A DNA stretch of 64,000 bases, taken from contig NW_020170397.1 of assembly GCF_000524195.1 (NCBI RefSeq), positions 427,917 through 491,916 of the forward strand, written 5' to 3'. This DNA comes from Echinococcus granulosus. Its lineage: Eukaryota; Platyhelminthes; Cestoda; Cyclophyllidea; Taeniidae. Below the pieces are notes generated by a model. The model searched no databases and was not told where the DNA came from. It saw nothing but the letters and a program-made list of their open reading frames with translations. The position numbers and the translations under genes are program-made. Positions 13,293-24,390 of this stretch are shown here, piece after piece; the stretch's first letter is position 1; each line of letters begins with the position of its first letter.

Positions 13293-13633
13293 TTAATGGA
13301 TGCGGAAGGGATGAATTAGAGAAAACCCGATAGATGGAGGGATGGAGGATGGATGGATGGATACAGGATGGATGTATGGATACAGGGTGGATGGATGGAT
13401 ACAGGATTTATAGACGGATGGATGGATGAATGAATGCATGGATACAGGATAGATGAACGCATAAAAACAGGATTGACGGATATAGAGTAGATGGATGGAT
13501 GCAGGATGGACGGATGGGTACAAGATGAATGGATACAGGATAGATGGGCTGATGGATGGATGGATGCGTGGATGCATGGATACAGGATGGATGGATACGG
13601 AATGGATGGGAGATGCATGCATGTATGGATGAG
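13293..13633. repeat. ATGG minisatellite 2, GGATACA-rich
   Basis: Tandem ATGGATGG units are interspersed with GGATACAGG blocks, giving higher-order units such as GGATACAGGATGGATGG. Overlapping open frames on both strands (His-Pro-Ser-Ile or Met-Asp-Gly rich) are repeat artefacts. Base pattern and unit type are shared with the array at 10641-11018. Confidence 0.9.
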
Positions 13634-16600
13634 GTATGATCTGGGAACGCATTCAAAAGCAAGGAAGGTAAGAATATCAGCAAACCTGCTGATGTCGTCT
13701 GTTTAAGGATCTAATCACTTACTGCTGGTGTTGATGAAGCTCTAAAAACTGCTTTTCACGTTTCTTCATTGACACTCTATCTAAAGAGCAATTTTTTCTG
13801 TGCTACTTTCTCGAAACCAACCTATCCTAAAGCTCCTTCGGAACGTCATTTTCCTTTCCAAGGTGTAGAAGATACCAGTCGTATTCGAGCTCCCCTTATC
13901 TACGTAGTCCTTTCGAGTTGCAACACAGAGCGTCATAGGCGCATATGAAGATGAAGGTTTTTTCATGATAACCATACAGAAAGTTTGAGGAAATTTTGCT
14001 CTAGGTAGGATTATCGCACCTTCCCCCTCCCCCGAAGTAGCACTAACCCCTTACTACCAAGGCTGAAAGGCTACTCCCGCTGTGGAAAGGTCACGTCGTC
14101 AGGGCCATTATACAACATATTGAGACTGAAGCGCCTACTTAATGGGGCATTCAGTTAAACAAATGTCAAATTCCCATGGTAACATTTAAAAAGGGCCCCA
14201 CTGCCTCTCAGTGAAGATCAAATTTGGCATTTCTGACAAAAAAATTGGCCCAAAGTTGATCCGATCATATCCACCTGGAGTGTGTCCTCTGTGATTTAAT
14301 TTTCCCGCTCGAAGTTATACCTTAGTAACACAGACTAAAACAATATCGCTTTTACGTCATAACGCCCCTCTTTTAGAATGGAAAAGGCTTTTACCTTTTG
14401 ACAACCATCCCTCACTTCAAAAAAAAGCCACTAATTTCCCGTTAATTACCCTTCTGGCTGTAAAAGTTTTTTGGGAAAATTTTTCAACTCTGGGCAGTTA
14501 CCAGCACAGAATCATCATTCCCTACAAGCCCTGTCAACAGGCACTTTCGTCAGCCCCCCTGAAGTGGAATGACCGACGGTGAGTCCAGAGAAGAACCAGG
14601 GGTTCTACAGATCAGTCAGATCCGAGTAAAACGTCTTCCCCATTCCCTTGATGCCACCAGGAGGGAAGGCAGCTGTGGATGAGTGGTGACAAGGTCTACA
14701 CCTCCAGCCTGATGGTACAGTCAGACACACTCCGCGTGTTCACTGGGGAACATCTTCCAGCTTCTGTGGCAGTCATTCGAGCGGATTCTTACTCAATGAA
14801 GTTTGCTTTGTAGGAGACCAGACCTACGGCACGTAGGACCTCCATTTATCGCTCCTCATCCCCTCTCGCCCTATAAAATGGAGCAAACTTATGGCTTGAA
14901 AGGTCGAGCGCCTTCGGTCTCCAGCGGTGTGACAAGTTACCCATAGGAATTCTTCATCCTCCCGGATTGCAAGGATCTGTGGATACTTTGGCGTTAAGCC
15001 CTAATGCTAGGAGGCAGTTTCAAGAGGAGGGCTACACAACTCTTATGCAGTCCTATGGAAGTCTTCCCACATCTTCATTCCTGTTGGCAATTCCTATGAT
15101 CACACCGATATTTCGTGACTTGCAGTCATTTTTCGGAACGACTCAGAGCAGAGCCATTAATTCTCACTGGTTAGTCATCTTGATCCACCCACTAGGGGCC
15201 AAGGGTCGGTACTGACGGGCGTAGGCAAGGCCCACTCACGAGCTCCTGACAATCGCCAGTGCTTTATCAGCGGCATCTCCACATCGGAGCTACCGAGGTT
15301 TCGTCACTTTTTTCCTTTTTGATATTTGAAATGCGATTGGAAGTAATCAGTGGATTTAAACAAATTTTGTGCGCCACCACTTACATCTAGACATCTCCAC
15401 AAAGCTAACCTGTCAGTAGTGATAGGATTTGAAGTGTCCTTTGATAAATGATAGCTTTTATTCGGACTTTTCTGAGGGTGAAAACTTTTGTTTAATATTT
15501 GGTAAAGTGCTGCGAGTGGACTTTTTGAAGTCTGACCGCTCTGATTGACAGCCCCAGCGCCACCTGCGCTTTTGTGGACAGCCTGTTTAGAAATAGGATG
15601 ACGTGTGATCGGTGGTCAAGTTAAATGAGAACTGCAAATTTTGCCGGCATAGAAGAGGTCGCTGTCGCGACGGTATTAAATACAGTGCATCATGCTGACG
15701 AACTTCAGCGCGAACCAGAGTTCGTCAGGAATGGCATTTAATGTCCCGTAAACGAGGGTGAAGGTGGAAAATTTCATGTCCATTAATCGTGAATTCGCAC
15801 CCAACCACTTTGTATTCTACAGTTTGAATGACGTGAGCACTTCAAGGACCCTCAGGCCTCTCCCAATATACCTAGCTCTCCGTCTATCCGGCAGTGACGA
15901 TTTCGTCCCAAAACAAAAGACATTTTTCACATCCCACAGTCTTTAGCGCTGGGCGTAAAAGTAGCTAAACAAAATTAACCTTCTTCCGGCATGATTTTGG
16001 AAAAAAACGCGTTTTTTTTCGTGACCTCGCTGCAAATCGCAGCTATTAATTAAGTTAAAAATAGGATTTACCGCCCAGCTCATGTGGTAAGGCGGAGAAC
16101 TCGACTAAAGTAGAAGCGCTGTCGATACCGTCTCCTTTCTTTCACTTTCTCTTAAAATCCTCGTAAATTCTTTTTTGCACAATGAAGCCTTATTTTCCAC
16201 AAATCGGCCTCTCCGTTTAAAGGCTTTGAAACCGGAACTTAGTGGAACAGCGAAATATCCCCACAGCAACTAGGTAATCACCTCAATGTAACCAAATTTC
16301 TTGAAGATTTGGAAAGCGCATATGCTTAGTTTAGTACATTTTAAATATGCATTTTGCTCCATAAATTGGTTGGGCAAAATATTATGCAAGAATTAGATGC
16401 TACTGAAAATAATTAAGTAGGTGTGACGCTTAGAGATAAAAGGGTGGGTGAATGAACGGGGTGATCAAGTAGGCTCTTGCGGTAGTTCTAGAAAAAAAGA
16501 GAAAATACCTCGAAAAACAGTTTACACTTTAAAGCAACCACTGTCACACTCCAGTCTTCTTCCAAAAAAAATGTGAGCTTATTAGGGATACCAATACCCT

Positions 16601-17716
16601 CGAGGAGTTTTAACCCGTAGAACGTGACATGACGTGCCCACCACCTTCAAATGAGGATTCGCCCGAACAAAATTGGTGTCTGAGGCATTTCTGGATGATT
16701 CGCTCTGCTGTCAGATATGTGACACGAAGCCTCTGCATCTTCAGTAAGGGGAAGAACTCACAGTCACAGAGAAATAGAAAAAGTTGATTTTCGGCGTTCG
16801 AGACTGTTGCATGACTCCTTCCATCCTGGGAGTCGGTTCAACTTGCGAGAAAGCCTAAGTTGTCATTCTGGAGTGACAGTGACTCCACATCATTTACGTC
16901 AGTCCCCTCCAAAGGAAGGGGACAATAATCTGACATGTGGTGAGTGTTTACAAGAGAGGGGGTGCCTGTCACTTTTAAAAAGCCTCTATTTGGAAGGTAA
17001 AATCTAGAACATTGTAGAACATTCCCCAATTCGCACTCTCGCTAAGTTTTCCGCCTCATCTAGGCTCTTCAGGACCATTCAATCCAGTCAGCAGGCACAC
17101 ACTCAAAAGTCGTACACCTGTACCCACATTAGAGGCCTCGTTTCCCAAAGTCTCATCTCCCGACTCTTCGGATTGGATCCAGATATTCTTCATACCATCA
17201 CGTCATGGCAGATTTAGGGATGCGGAGTGTTTTGGATTGACTGTCCACAGAACCAGTTGCCAAGAATGAAACAGAGATCTCGAAAGTGACCCACGGCAGT
17301 GGAAGCTAGAGAGGAGCAGAACACAGGCATTGGTTCCGCCTACGGCTTGACCATGACAAAGGTCAATGACAGCACCCCTACTTCCCATAACAGTCGACAC
17401 ACACGTCATAGATCTGTCGTATTTGCAGAAGACTTCGAGCACAGGACAGTCAGGACAAGAGCAAGACACTTAGCTACCTGCAAAACGACCGACCATACTT
17501 CTCTACGGCAGTGACAAGGCCGTTGGGGACGGTCGACGGTACCAAAAACGGTACAAACCTTTTAGAGCACCTAGAAAACCATAAACCTACATCCTCAAGA
17601 AGGAACAGTAGTAACAGAAGGTATTTTTAAATGATGCAAGGAAGGCTAGTTAAAATATCACACATATGTCAGGATATCACAAAAGACGGAAGTAGGAATG
17701 GCATAGATTAAAATAA
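13634..17716. other. no supported gene; region downstream of the GRIPAP1-like gene
   Basis: No conserved protein segment or RNA gene is recognised. A shortened palindrome relative, TGTCAGATATGTGACAC, lies at about 16709-16725, and a decayed copy (ATCAC-ACATAT-GTCAG) lies at 17657-17672 just beyond the GRIPAP1-like stop codon. No canonical AATAAA is present on the minus strand directly after that stop. Confidence 0.45.
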
Positions 17717-20700
17717 CTAGGTTTCCAAGTCTCTGTTGGAACCTGCAATAGCAGCTTCGAGAGCCTGCTCCAGGGAGATGTTTCTAGTCATCAACTCCTC
17801 ACAGAGGCGTTTCAAACCTTTCAGCTCGGTGGAATTCAGCGCCGCAGTGGAGGAAGACAACTCCAGACTCTTCAACTTCGAACGCAGGGTTGAGAGCAGG
17901 TCCGAGGCTAGTCGAATTGGTGTCGTGGTGATTGCGGAAGCCGAGGAGGAAGAAGACACAGATATTGAAGCATGGTGTGATTCCGAAACTAATGAGAACA
18001 AAACAAATCTTCGTCATGATACAGCGAAGGTGTCATCATCACCATATTTGAACAGTGCAGCGACTTCCTATGACGCTGTTATAAGCCAGAGGCTCTTCCG
18101 CTTGACCTAATCGTATCCAGCTTCCAATCAGGGAGACTTCAGGGAAGGTAACTTCGTTAAGTGACACATTTGGGATCTCAACTCTGCTTCAAAGCTCGGA
18201 AGAGCGGGGCGAGAAAGGAAGGAGGAAAGGTAAGGGGAGGAGAAAATAATGGGAGGGGAGAGGAAGGAAAGCTTCTCGCTCCTGTGTTCTGACAAGCTTT
18301 GGATTCATCCCCTTTCCTTCGTCTTCCTCCCCTGTGCTTGCTTCTTTTCCTGCTTCACGTCCTGGGTTTACAGTATTTCCCTGACCTAGATTAATAGCGC
18401 AAATGACTGGACTCCCTAATTCTTCCCTTACAGTAAACACAAATTCTTCAAAGCCACAAATTTGGGAACCCTCATGATGCAAGAAGGTGGCTTACTTCCG
18501 CTATCTCACGGATAACACTAGTTCCACAATTTTTCCGGTTCCACTTACCACCTTGTTGCTCATAGCCAATCAGTTTTTTTTTCGACCGTTCTGTACAATT
18601 TGACTAGCCGGAAGGCTGTCCGAGACGAAGCGACATCACCACAGTCCACACTTGATGGCTTCAACTGACTAAAACAGCCATTGACGCTCATTAAATCTAA
18701 AAAGGCTTTGTCTTCAGATCAAGGATTCAAACATTCGGTTAGCAGCGAGGCGATTTGTCGCAGTCCGAACTTGGTTAGTTGACAAAGAATGCATCACATG
18801 TCACGTACTTGTGACACCGAACTCGGGTAAAACAACTAGGAGGACTCAANNNNNNNNNNNNNNNNNNNNNNNNNNNNNNNNNNNNNNNNNNNNNNNNNNN
18901 NNNNNNNNNNNNNNNNNNNNNNNNNNNNNNNNNNNNNNNNNNNNNNNNNCCTAACAGGCAATCATCCGACTGGCTGGACTTAGAAGATGCTTCTTACCTC
19001 GCTTGAAAGATTCACGTTTAGAGACATAAATCGGTATTTCATCAATCAGGGGTACAAGTATGTGATACAAGCTTTAACTTCGATGAGGGCGTTCACCGAT
19101 TCCTTGCGTCAACTCATTGCACTTTATTGAACTGTATCATATTGTACTCAAATGGATGTGAAATTTTGGCGAAAGGTGTCGCAAATATCAGTAGAAGTAA
19201 AGGGAGTTCTCGTCGTAGAACAGAAACGTCCAAACTTCTCGACGCGTTCGCTGCCCGTTCAAACCAGATATCACAAACGAACACCGCCTGGTGCGGGCAG
19301 TTCATTAGGTTATGTTATACTAGCTGTGACTGCACCAGATTTTGTGTCAAACACGAACAGATAGACTGCTTTAAAGGAAAGGTAAGAGACGTGCGATGGT
19401 GTTCTGAGTCTGACGACAACTACATCTTTTGCTTTGTTTGCGTATCTCCTGATTCAATAGAAGAAGTAAGAATAATAACGAAACCAATAAATCGCATGGA
19501 ATTGGGTTGTCGATGGGTCTCTAAAAACGGATGCTGGGATAGGTCATGATACACGACGTGCCCTGACGCAACTTTCTAACAGGGAACATGATTGATGAAT
19601 CCTACCCAAATCTATGAAGTGCATCACTATGGTTGACTTCTGAAAGATTCGCAGTACAACTCCCCTCCTTTTCTCATCATTCGATTGAATACCATTGCGC
19701 TAGCTGACACCAAAGAGCAATCACAGGAAGCACTGACAGCAATGTTCTTCCAAGCCTGTATCCCTAGTAACGGGTTCAAGTAATTACAAATCCACTTTAG
19801 GTCATGGAATGCATTTCATATCTACTGGTCAGTCGTAAGATGGTACTAAAGTTAAGTCAACAAAAAACCAACTAGCAAAAGAAAATTACACCTACCAGTG
19901 GAGTTTGCACAATGGGAGGGACTGCTGGAGTTGAACTTGTTGTTGAGTGTACGCTGAATGATCTTCGATTTGGCGTCCACCTCCAGCTGGAGATGCTTCA
20001 GCTTATGCCGCAAATTGCAGTTCTCCTCCTGCACCTCCGACAGACGAGTCAACAGGCCCTAAAGCGGAAGTAGTCACTCGATTCGTGGAAAAAAAGCCAA
20101 TCATAGCTGAGGCATAATTACGATTGGTCGAGAAGTAACCAATCGCCGTATTGAAACGAATTTTGGCAAAAATCAGCTGCGCGATTGCCAAGGCACATGT
20201 AAATTGAATATTGGCGTTCCCATGGTGCGAAAAAGGGACCATGACAACAAAGCATTTGGGGTATAATCAATGTTAAAACCTGATGGCATAATTTTCTGCT
20301 GCAATAAAGTAAATTCATAGTAAATTAGACAGTGCCAATTGCATTTAACTCGTTTTCTGATGGATCAAACTCCTCAATATATTTTTGTGCCCACTTCATG
20401 CGTTGACACAAGTCACCGAAACTCTGATGCCGCTTAGCACATTGGCCGCCAGGATTTATCTCGAGTGAAATCCAACCACCAGAGCCCAGATGCTTCACTA
20501 GCTCAGAATGACACTAATAGGCATTAATTTTTTGGTAAATCAACTGACGTGCAATAAATGAAAGGGCATAGTCACCCCCAGACCGTGTATACCAACAAAT
20601 TTGATGCAACCACAGCTATCGTAAACGGTATCAAGTCCGCATGTCACGCATACGTGACGGCCAGGATCAGGCAAAAATAGGAAGCCACACGTGCGCGATG

Positions 20701-22092
20701 CTAGTAGAGAAGGTCAAAGAAAGCATAAGTCTAACAGCCACATTTTAGCGATTTTAACTGGCAATTATATTGCTCATGTGGTTGTATTCTTTCCGCCAGA
20801 TTTCTAGAGTTGAAATCGCAGAAGGAAACTCAATCTACCTATCACGAATGCTTCTTTTGTAGCACAGAAGTTATTAGCCATTAGATCTCAAAAACATCAA
20901 GTCCAGCAAGACCACTAAACCACAAGTGTAAATCAGCGCTTACTAATAAGGGTCGGATCATCTTTTACTGCTTTTACAGGACTCTAGGACCACTCCTCTA
21001 TGATTCAAATTTAGACATGGAAAATTGAGTATTTGTTCAACAAAAGTCAACAAGACAGATAGAGCCAAAAGACTTAAGCGACTCTTTAATAGGCATTAAA
21101 CTTGAATTTCAAGACTTGGTGAAATTGCATAATGTGAAACAACTTCTTGCCTTTAAATCCTCCTCCGAGAATAGGGCCTGTTGAAGGTGCCGTGCTTGCT
21201 GGTGTTGTGTCTGCGAGGTGGAAGAAGCATCCGGAGCCTCTCCATTATCATTTCCCGCTGTCTGACTACCACCTGAGAAGCTGAATGACTCCACTGAAAT
21301 CCCATCCAAGTTTTGGTCAGTCGAAGGTATGACAACCAGACTTGATAACGATAGCGCATTTCCCGAGGCTGCACGTTTCGCTGTGCGCAGCGCGGACGCA
21401 AGTTGTCGTTGCAGCTCGCGTTGAACTCGCTCCCCCCGTCTCTGCGCCACGTTTAGCTCACTCCGAAGAGCTTCACATTCGCCTTCTAGCCGTTCTACGT
21501 CCAGTTCCCGCCGGCTGACTTCCTTAAGCAAGCCCTCTGAAGTTCTCCGCTCAGATTCAAGTGAATCCAACAGTTCTGATACTTTCTTCGCCTTGGCAAA
21601 CCATTCGGCTACCTCGGCAGAAGTTGCTTCCGTCTGGGTTACAGCCGACGCCCAACCCGATTTAAACGTCTGACAGGCAATGGAGATTGTAGATACCGTA
21701 ACAGAGGGAGATGGTGTTTGAACGACCGCATCAGTGGTGCTGGAGACGCTATACGTCTCCTCCAGCTGAGCGTTTTCCGCCTGAAGACGCTCACACTCGG
21801 CCCGGAGAGTTGAGATTTGTAAATGGAAGGAGGATTCAGCATTGAGGAGGCGTTGACGGAGATGTTGGTTCTCCTTAACTACCGTCGCGATGTCTCCAGC
21901 GCGTTGGATAGATGAGAGGCGGCTTTGCAGTTGAGCCAGCTCTCCTGACTGTTGAGCAAGAGTATTTTCTAATGCAATGACCTTTTTCTCGGCTCGAGAT
22001 AGGTCCTCCTCGGTGGTGTATTTCTGTTTGCGAAGTTCGAGGAATTGGGATTGGAAACGAGCGAACTCTTCGGCTGAGATTGAGGTCTGCAT
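17717..22092 (-). CDS. GRIPAP1: GRIPAP1/GRASP-1-like coiled-coil protein
   Basis: Three coding exons: 22092-21151, 20058-19896 and 17988-17717 (TAG), giving 458 residues with phases 0 and 1 at the junctions. The N-terminus (SISAEEFARFQSQFLELRKQ) matches the start of GRIP1-associated protein 1. Residues about 5-120 and 180-260 are coiled coil. The SVESFSFSG block and the following FSEEDLKGLLTRLSEVQEEN segment match the family's conserved region ahead of its C-terminal coil, and the last exon ends in a short coil (LKRLCEELMTRNISLEQAL). GRASP-1 is known as a Rab4 effector in recycling endosomes, acting with GRIP/AMPA-receptor trafficking in vertebrate neurons. This protein is about half the vertebrate length: most of the central coiled coil is absent. 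The first intron has a GC donor (AAG|GCAAGA). The start is chosen because it aligns with the family start; a strong acceptor lies 25 nt upstream, and a two-codon upstream frame (ATGCTCTGA) lies at 22106-22098. Confidence 0.85.
18800..18815. repeat. GTCAC-N6-GTGAC palindrome, copy 5
   Basis: The centre is GTACTT. It lies in intron 2 of the GRIPAP1-like gene, 34 bp before an assembly gap. The right flank ACCGAACTCGGG resembles the family flank in reverse orientation. Confidence 0.85.
18850..18949. other. assembly gap (100 N)
   Basis: Exactly 100 N, a conventional placeholder length, so the true gap size is unknown. It lies in intron 2 of the GRIPAP1-like gene and does not interrupt its exons. 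Confidence 0.99.
20643..20658. repeat. GTCAC-N6-GTGAC palindrome, copy 6
   Basis: The centre is GCATAC. A decayed partner, GCCAC-ACGTGC-GCGAT, follows at 20684-20699 after exactly 25 nt. The spacer GGCCAGGATCAGG matches the GCCGGGATCAG spacer of the pair at 44195-44251. It lies in intron 1 of the GRIPAP1-like gene. Confidence 0.88.
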
Positions 22093-22097
22093 GGTGC

Positions 22098-22119
22098 TCA
22101 GAGCATGGCAATTCACTCT
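22098..22119 (-). promoter_or_regulatory. splice acceptor and two-codon uORF before the GRIPAP1-like start
   Basis: On the minus strand a pyrimidine-rich tract ends in TTTGTAG at 22118, immediately followed by AGTGAATTGCC and then ATGCTCTGA, a Met-Leu-stop frame ending six bases before the real ATG. No coding exon is needed upstream. This is either the end of a 5'-UTR intron or a spliced-leader trans-splice acceptor, as known in flatworms. The tiny uORF could reduce initiation at the main start if it is in the mature mRNA. Confidence 0.55.
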
Positions 22120-24390
22120 ACAAACGAAAAGCGTAAGGACTCAGCATTTTGACAGACATTTTATCTCATGGCCTTTTAGGAATGTTTTGGAGAGAATTGG
22201 GGAGTATTTGATGTGTGAGAAAAAAGGAAAGTTAAATCACTAGTACGGATTTCCAATGTGGAAATACTTTTCCCTACATGAAGAAAGCAATCCACAAAGA
22301 CTTCTGCAGCTAAAAAGCATTATTTGTTAAAAGCTATTAAAGAGTGCCCTCGATCAGATTCTACCAAAATTGGCAAAAATAAAAATGACAGTAATAAATC
22401 TAACTGGCCTCAAGTCGTGCCAGACCTCAACAATGCAAGGCTTAATTTCGCAACTCACGATAAATCGACAGAAACGAGTGACAAATTAGTAATGAGGCAG
22501 TTAGTAAACCAAAGAATTACGCCAATAATAACCTAAAACCTCTTATTCATGCGTCTTTATATACAGTGAGTTGTACAGCATGCAACACCACGAGTAAACC
22601 CAAATAATGCCAGCGCAATCACGTTTCGTGTTGGTAAAAAACATGTACGAAAGTTCAGTTCGGATTTCGGATCTGTATTCTAACATGTCCTTCATATGAA
22701 AACGGAGTATAAGGGGCTAGATTTGAAATACTTTACAAACTATGTGGCCATACATTACCAATAATAATGCAGCGAAATACTAGCATAAGTGCACTCCTGA
22801 CCATCTTATTTATACAGAAAAGGGAACTAAGGAAAGTGTGATCATTTACTAAAAGAGAACTAGCGAAAATTCTATCTTGCCACTTCGGTCTTTAAAGAAA
22901 AAAATTGGTCAGAACTTAGTCGTCCATTTGAAGCTCATGATGTTTTTATACTTGAATGATGTAAACTTACTAGATTTACGAACGAATTGTTGCGTATGGA
23001 TAAAATGAACGACTAATTAACGGTCAACACGCAATGGAATAGTAGTCCGATACACACAAGTAGTGACCTTGACAATCCCGCCTACAAAATATCAATAAAA
23101 ATTGATGTGGATGTGTAGAGGATTTGCTTATAAGCTAGCAAAGTACAAATTTCGCCAAAATCTAAAAACTGATGCGTTTTTAAAAAAGGCTGGCCACTGA
23201 TTATTTTCCAAACTGCTGACAGCAAAGCAGGGTGTGTCATAGTTTACTAACTTAAGCTTTAATCCACTGAAGTGGCTGGTTGTCAAGTTAATCAATCTAC
23301 TTTGCATTTTGTTATTTTAAATTTGTTCTTAGGGTCTCGAACACGGTGTGATGTAGCGTGGTGAGTTAAGGTTTCATTTAACTCCTTATTTGCTTAAGTG
23401 AATCCTGGGTCACCGCAGGTTACAATTCTGCACTTCAGCTTTTTAGCCATTCTACACATAAGTCATAACCCCTTCTTCATACTGTTATGTGCTACTGAAG
23501 GTTCAGGAAGTGTTCAGACCGCTAACATGGAGCTAGACGTCTACTAGCATGGCTTGGGGGCTAAACATAACTTCGCGTATTTCCAAGGGGCTGGTGTCTT
23601 GCAAAACGGATTATCCTACTCGATGCGGTGTTGCGCTCTAAACCTTTGCTGTAGTGTAAGAGGAAATATTTAATTGACTCACAGAAGGCCCAACAAGCCC
23701 CTGGCATGCTCCACAAGCCACACCTTTGATCGTAAGTGCAATTTATGAGGCTTAAAGATCCGCGTAATCAGAGTTAAGTGGACGCTAAATGCATTGCCGC
23801 TGCAAGTTCTGTTATGTCACGCTGGCATAAACCATTTTAATGAGACATCCCAGACGTTAGGCCTCACTGATTCATTAGGCCCAAAAAACACCACTTTTGC
23901 CCAGTACTTGGCTGTGGTCTATCCATCCCCTAGCGCAATTGCACTCGAATAATATAAAAGCTTGACTGTAAAAGCCAGTACTCGTAAGGAAGAACCAGTA
24001 AAATGAGAGAAAGAAGCCCCCTAACAATATTAATTATTCTTTTAAAAAGAGGACTTTGTCTATAGAAGAAAAACACATCGACGCTACAGTAGAGGTAGGC
24101 AAGAACGAGCAAGGGAGCATGAGGACAAGGAAGTAAGCAATTTGGAGCGTCTACAATAGTCATCTTCTGTCGTATTCCAGCATTAAAAAACGTGGGAAGA
24201 ACGAATTAAATCAAGACGAAATAAAAGTAGTAAATGCGCCACATTCAGCTGTAAACGAGGAGACACAAAAAGCAAATGATTTGGAGGGCAGGGAAGGACC
24301 AATAGACGCAGTACATGACGAAAGACGTCAGCAAAGAATAATGTCAGTGGCGATTGCGAAGTAAAGGAAAAAAATTGTCCAGAACATTAA
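22120..24390. other. intergenic stretch between VAT-1-like and GRIPAP1-like genes
   Basis: About 2.3 kb of AT-rich sequence separates the VAT-1-like stop codon from the GRIPAP1-like start, both on the minus strand. No exon, RNA gene or repeat is recognised. It should hold the 3' UTR of the first gene and the promoter or 5' UTR of the second. No canonical AATAAA is seen on the minus strand close to the VAT-1-like stop. Confidence 0.5.

Noticed and set aside
13293..13683. Overlapping frames of 71-119 codons on both strands
   Set aside because: Same artefact from the second minisatellite.
19127..19549. 140-codon plus-strand frame inside intron 2 of the GRIPAP1-like gene
   Set aside because: Antisense to the gene, no recognisable family and no splice context; compatible with chance.
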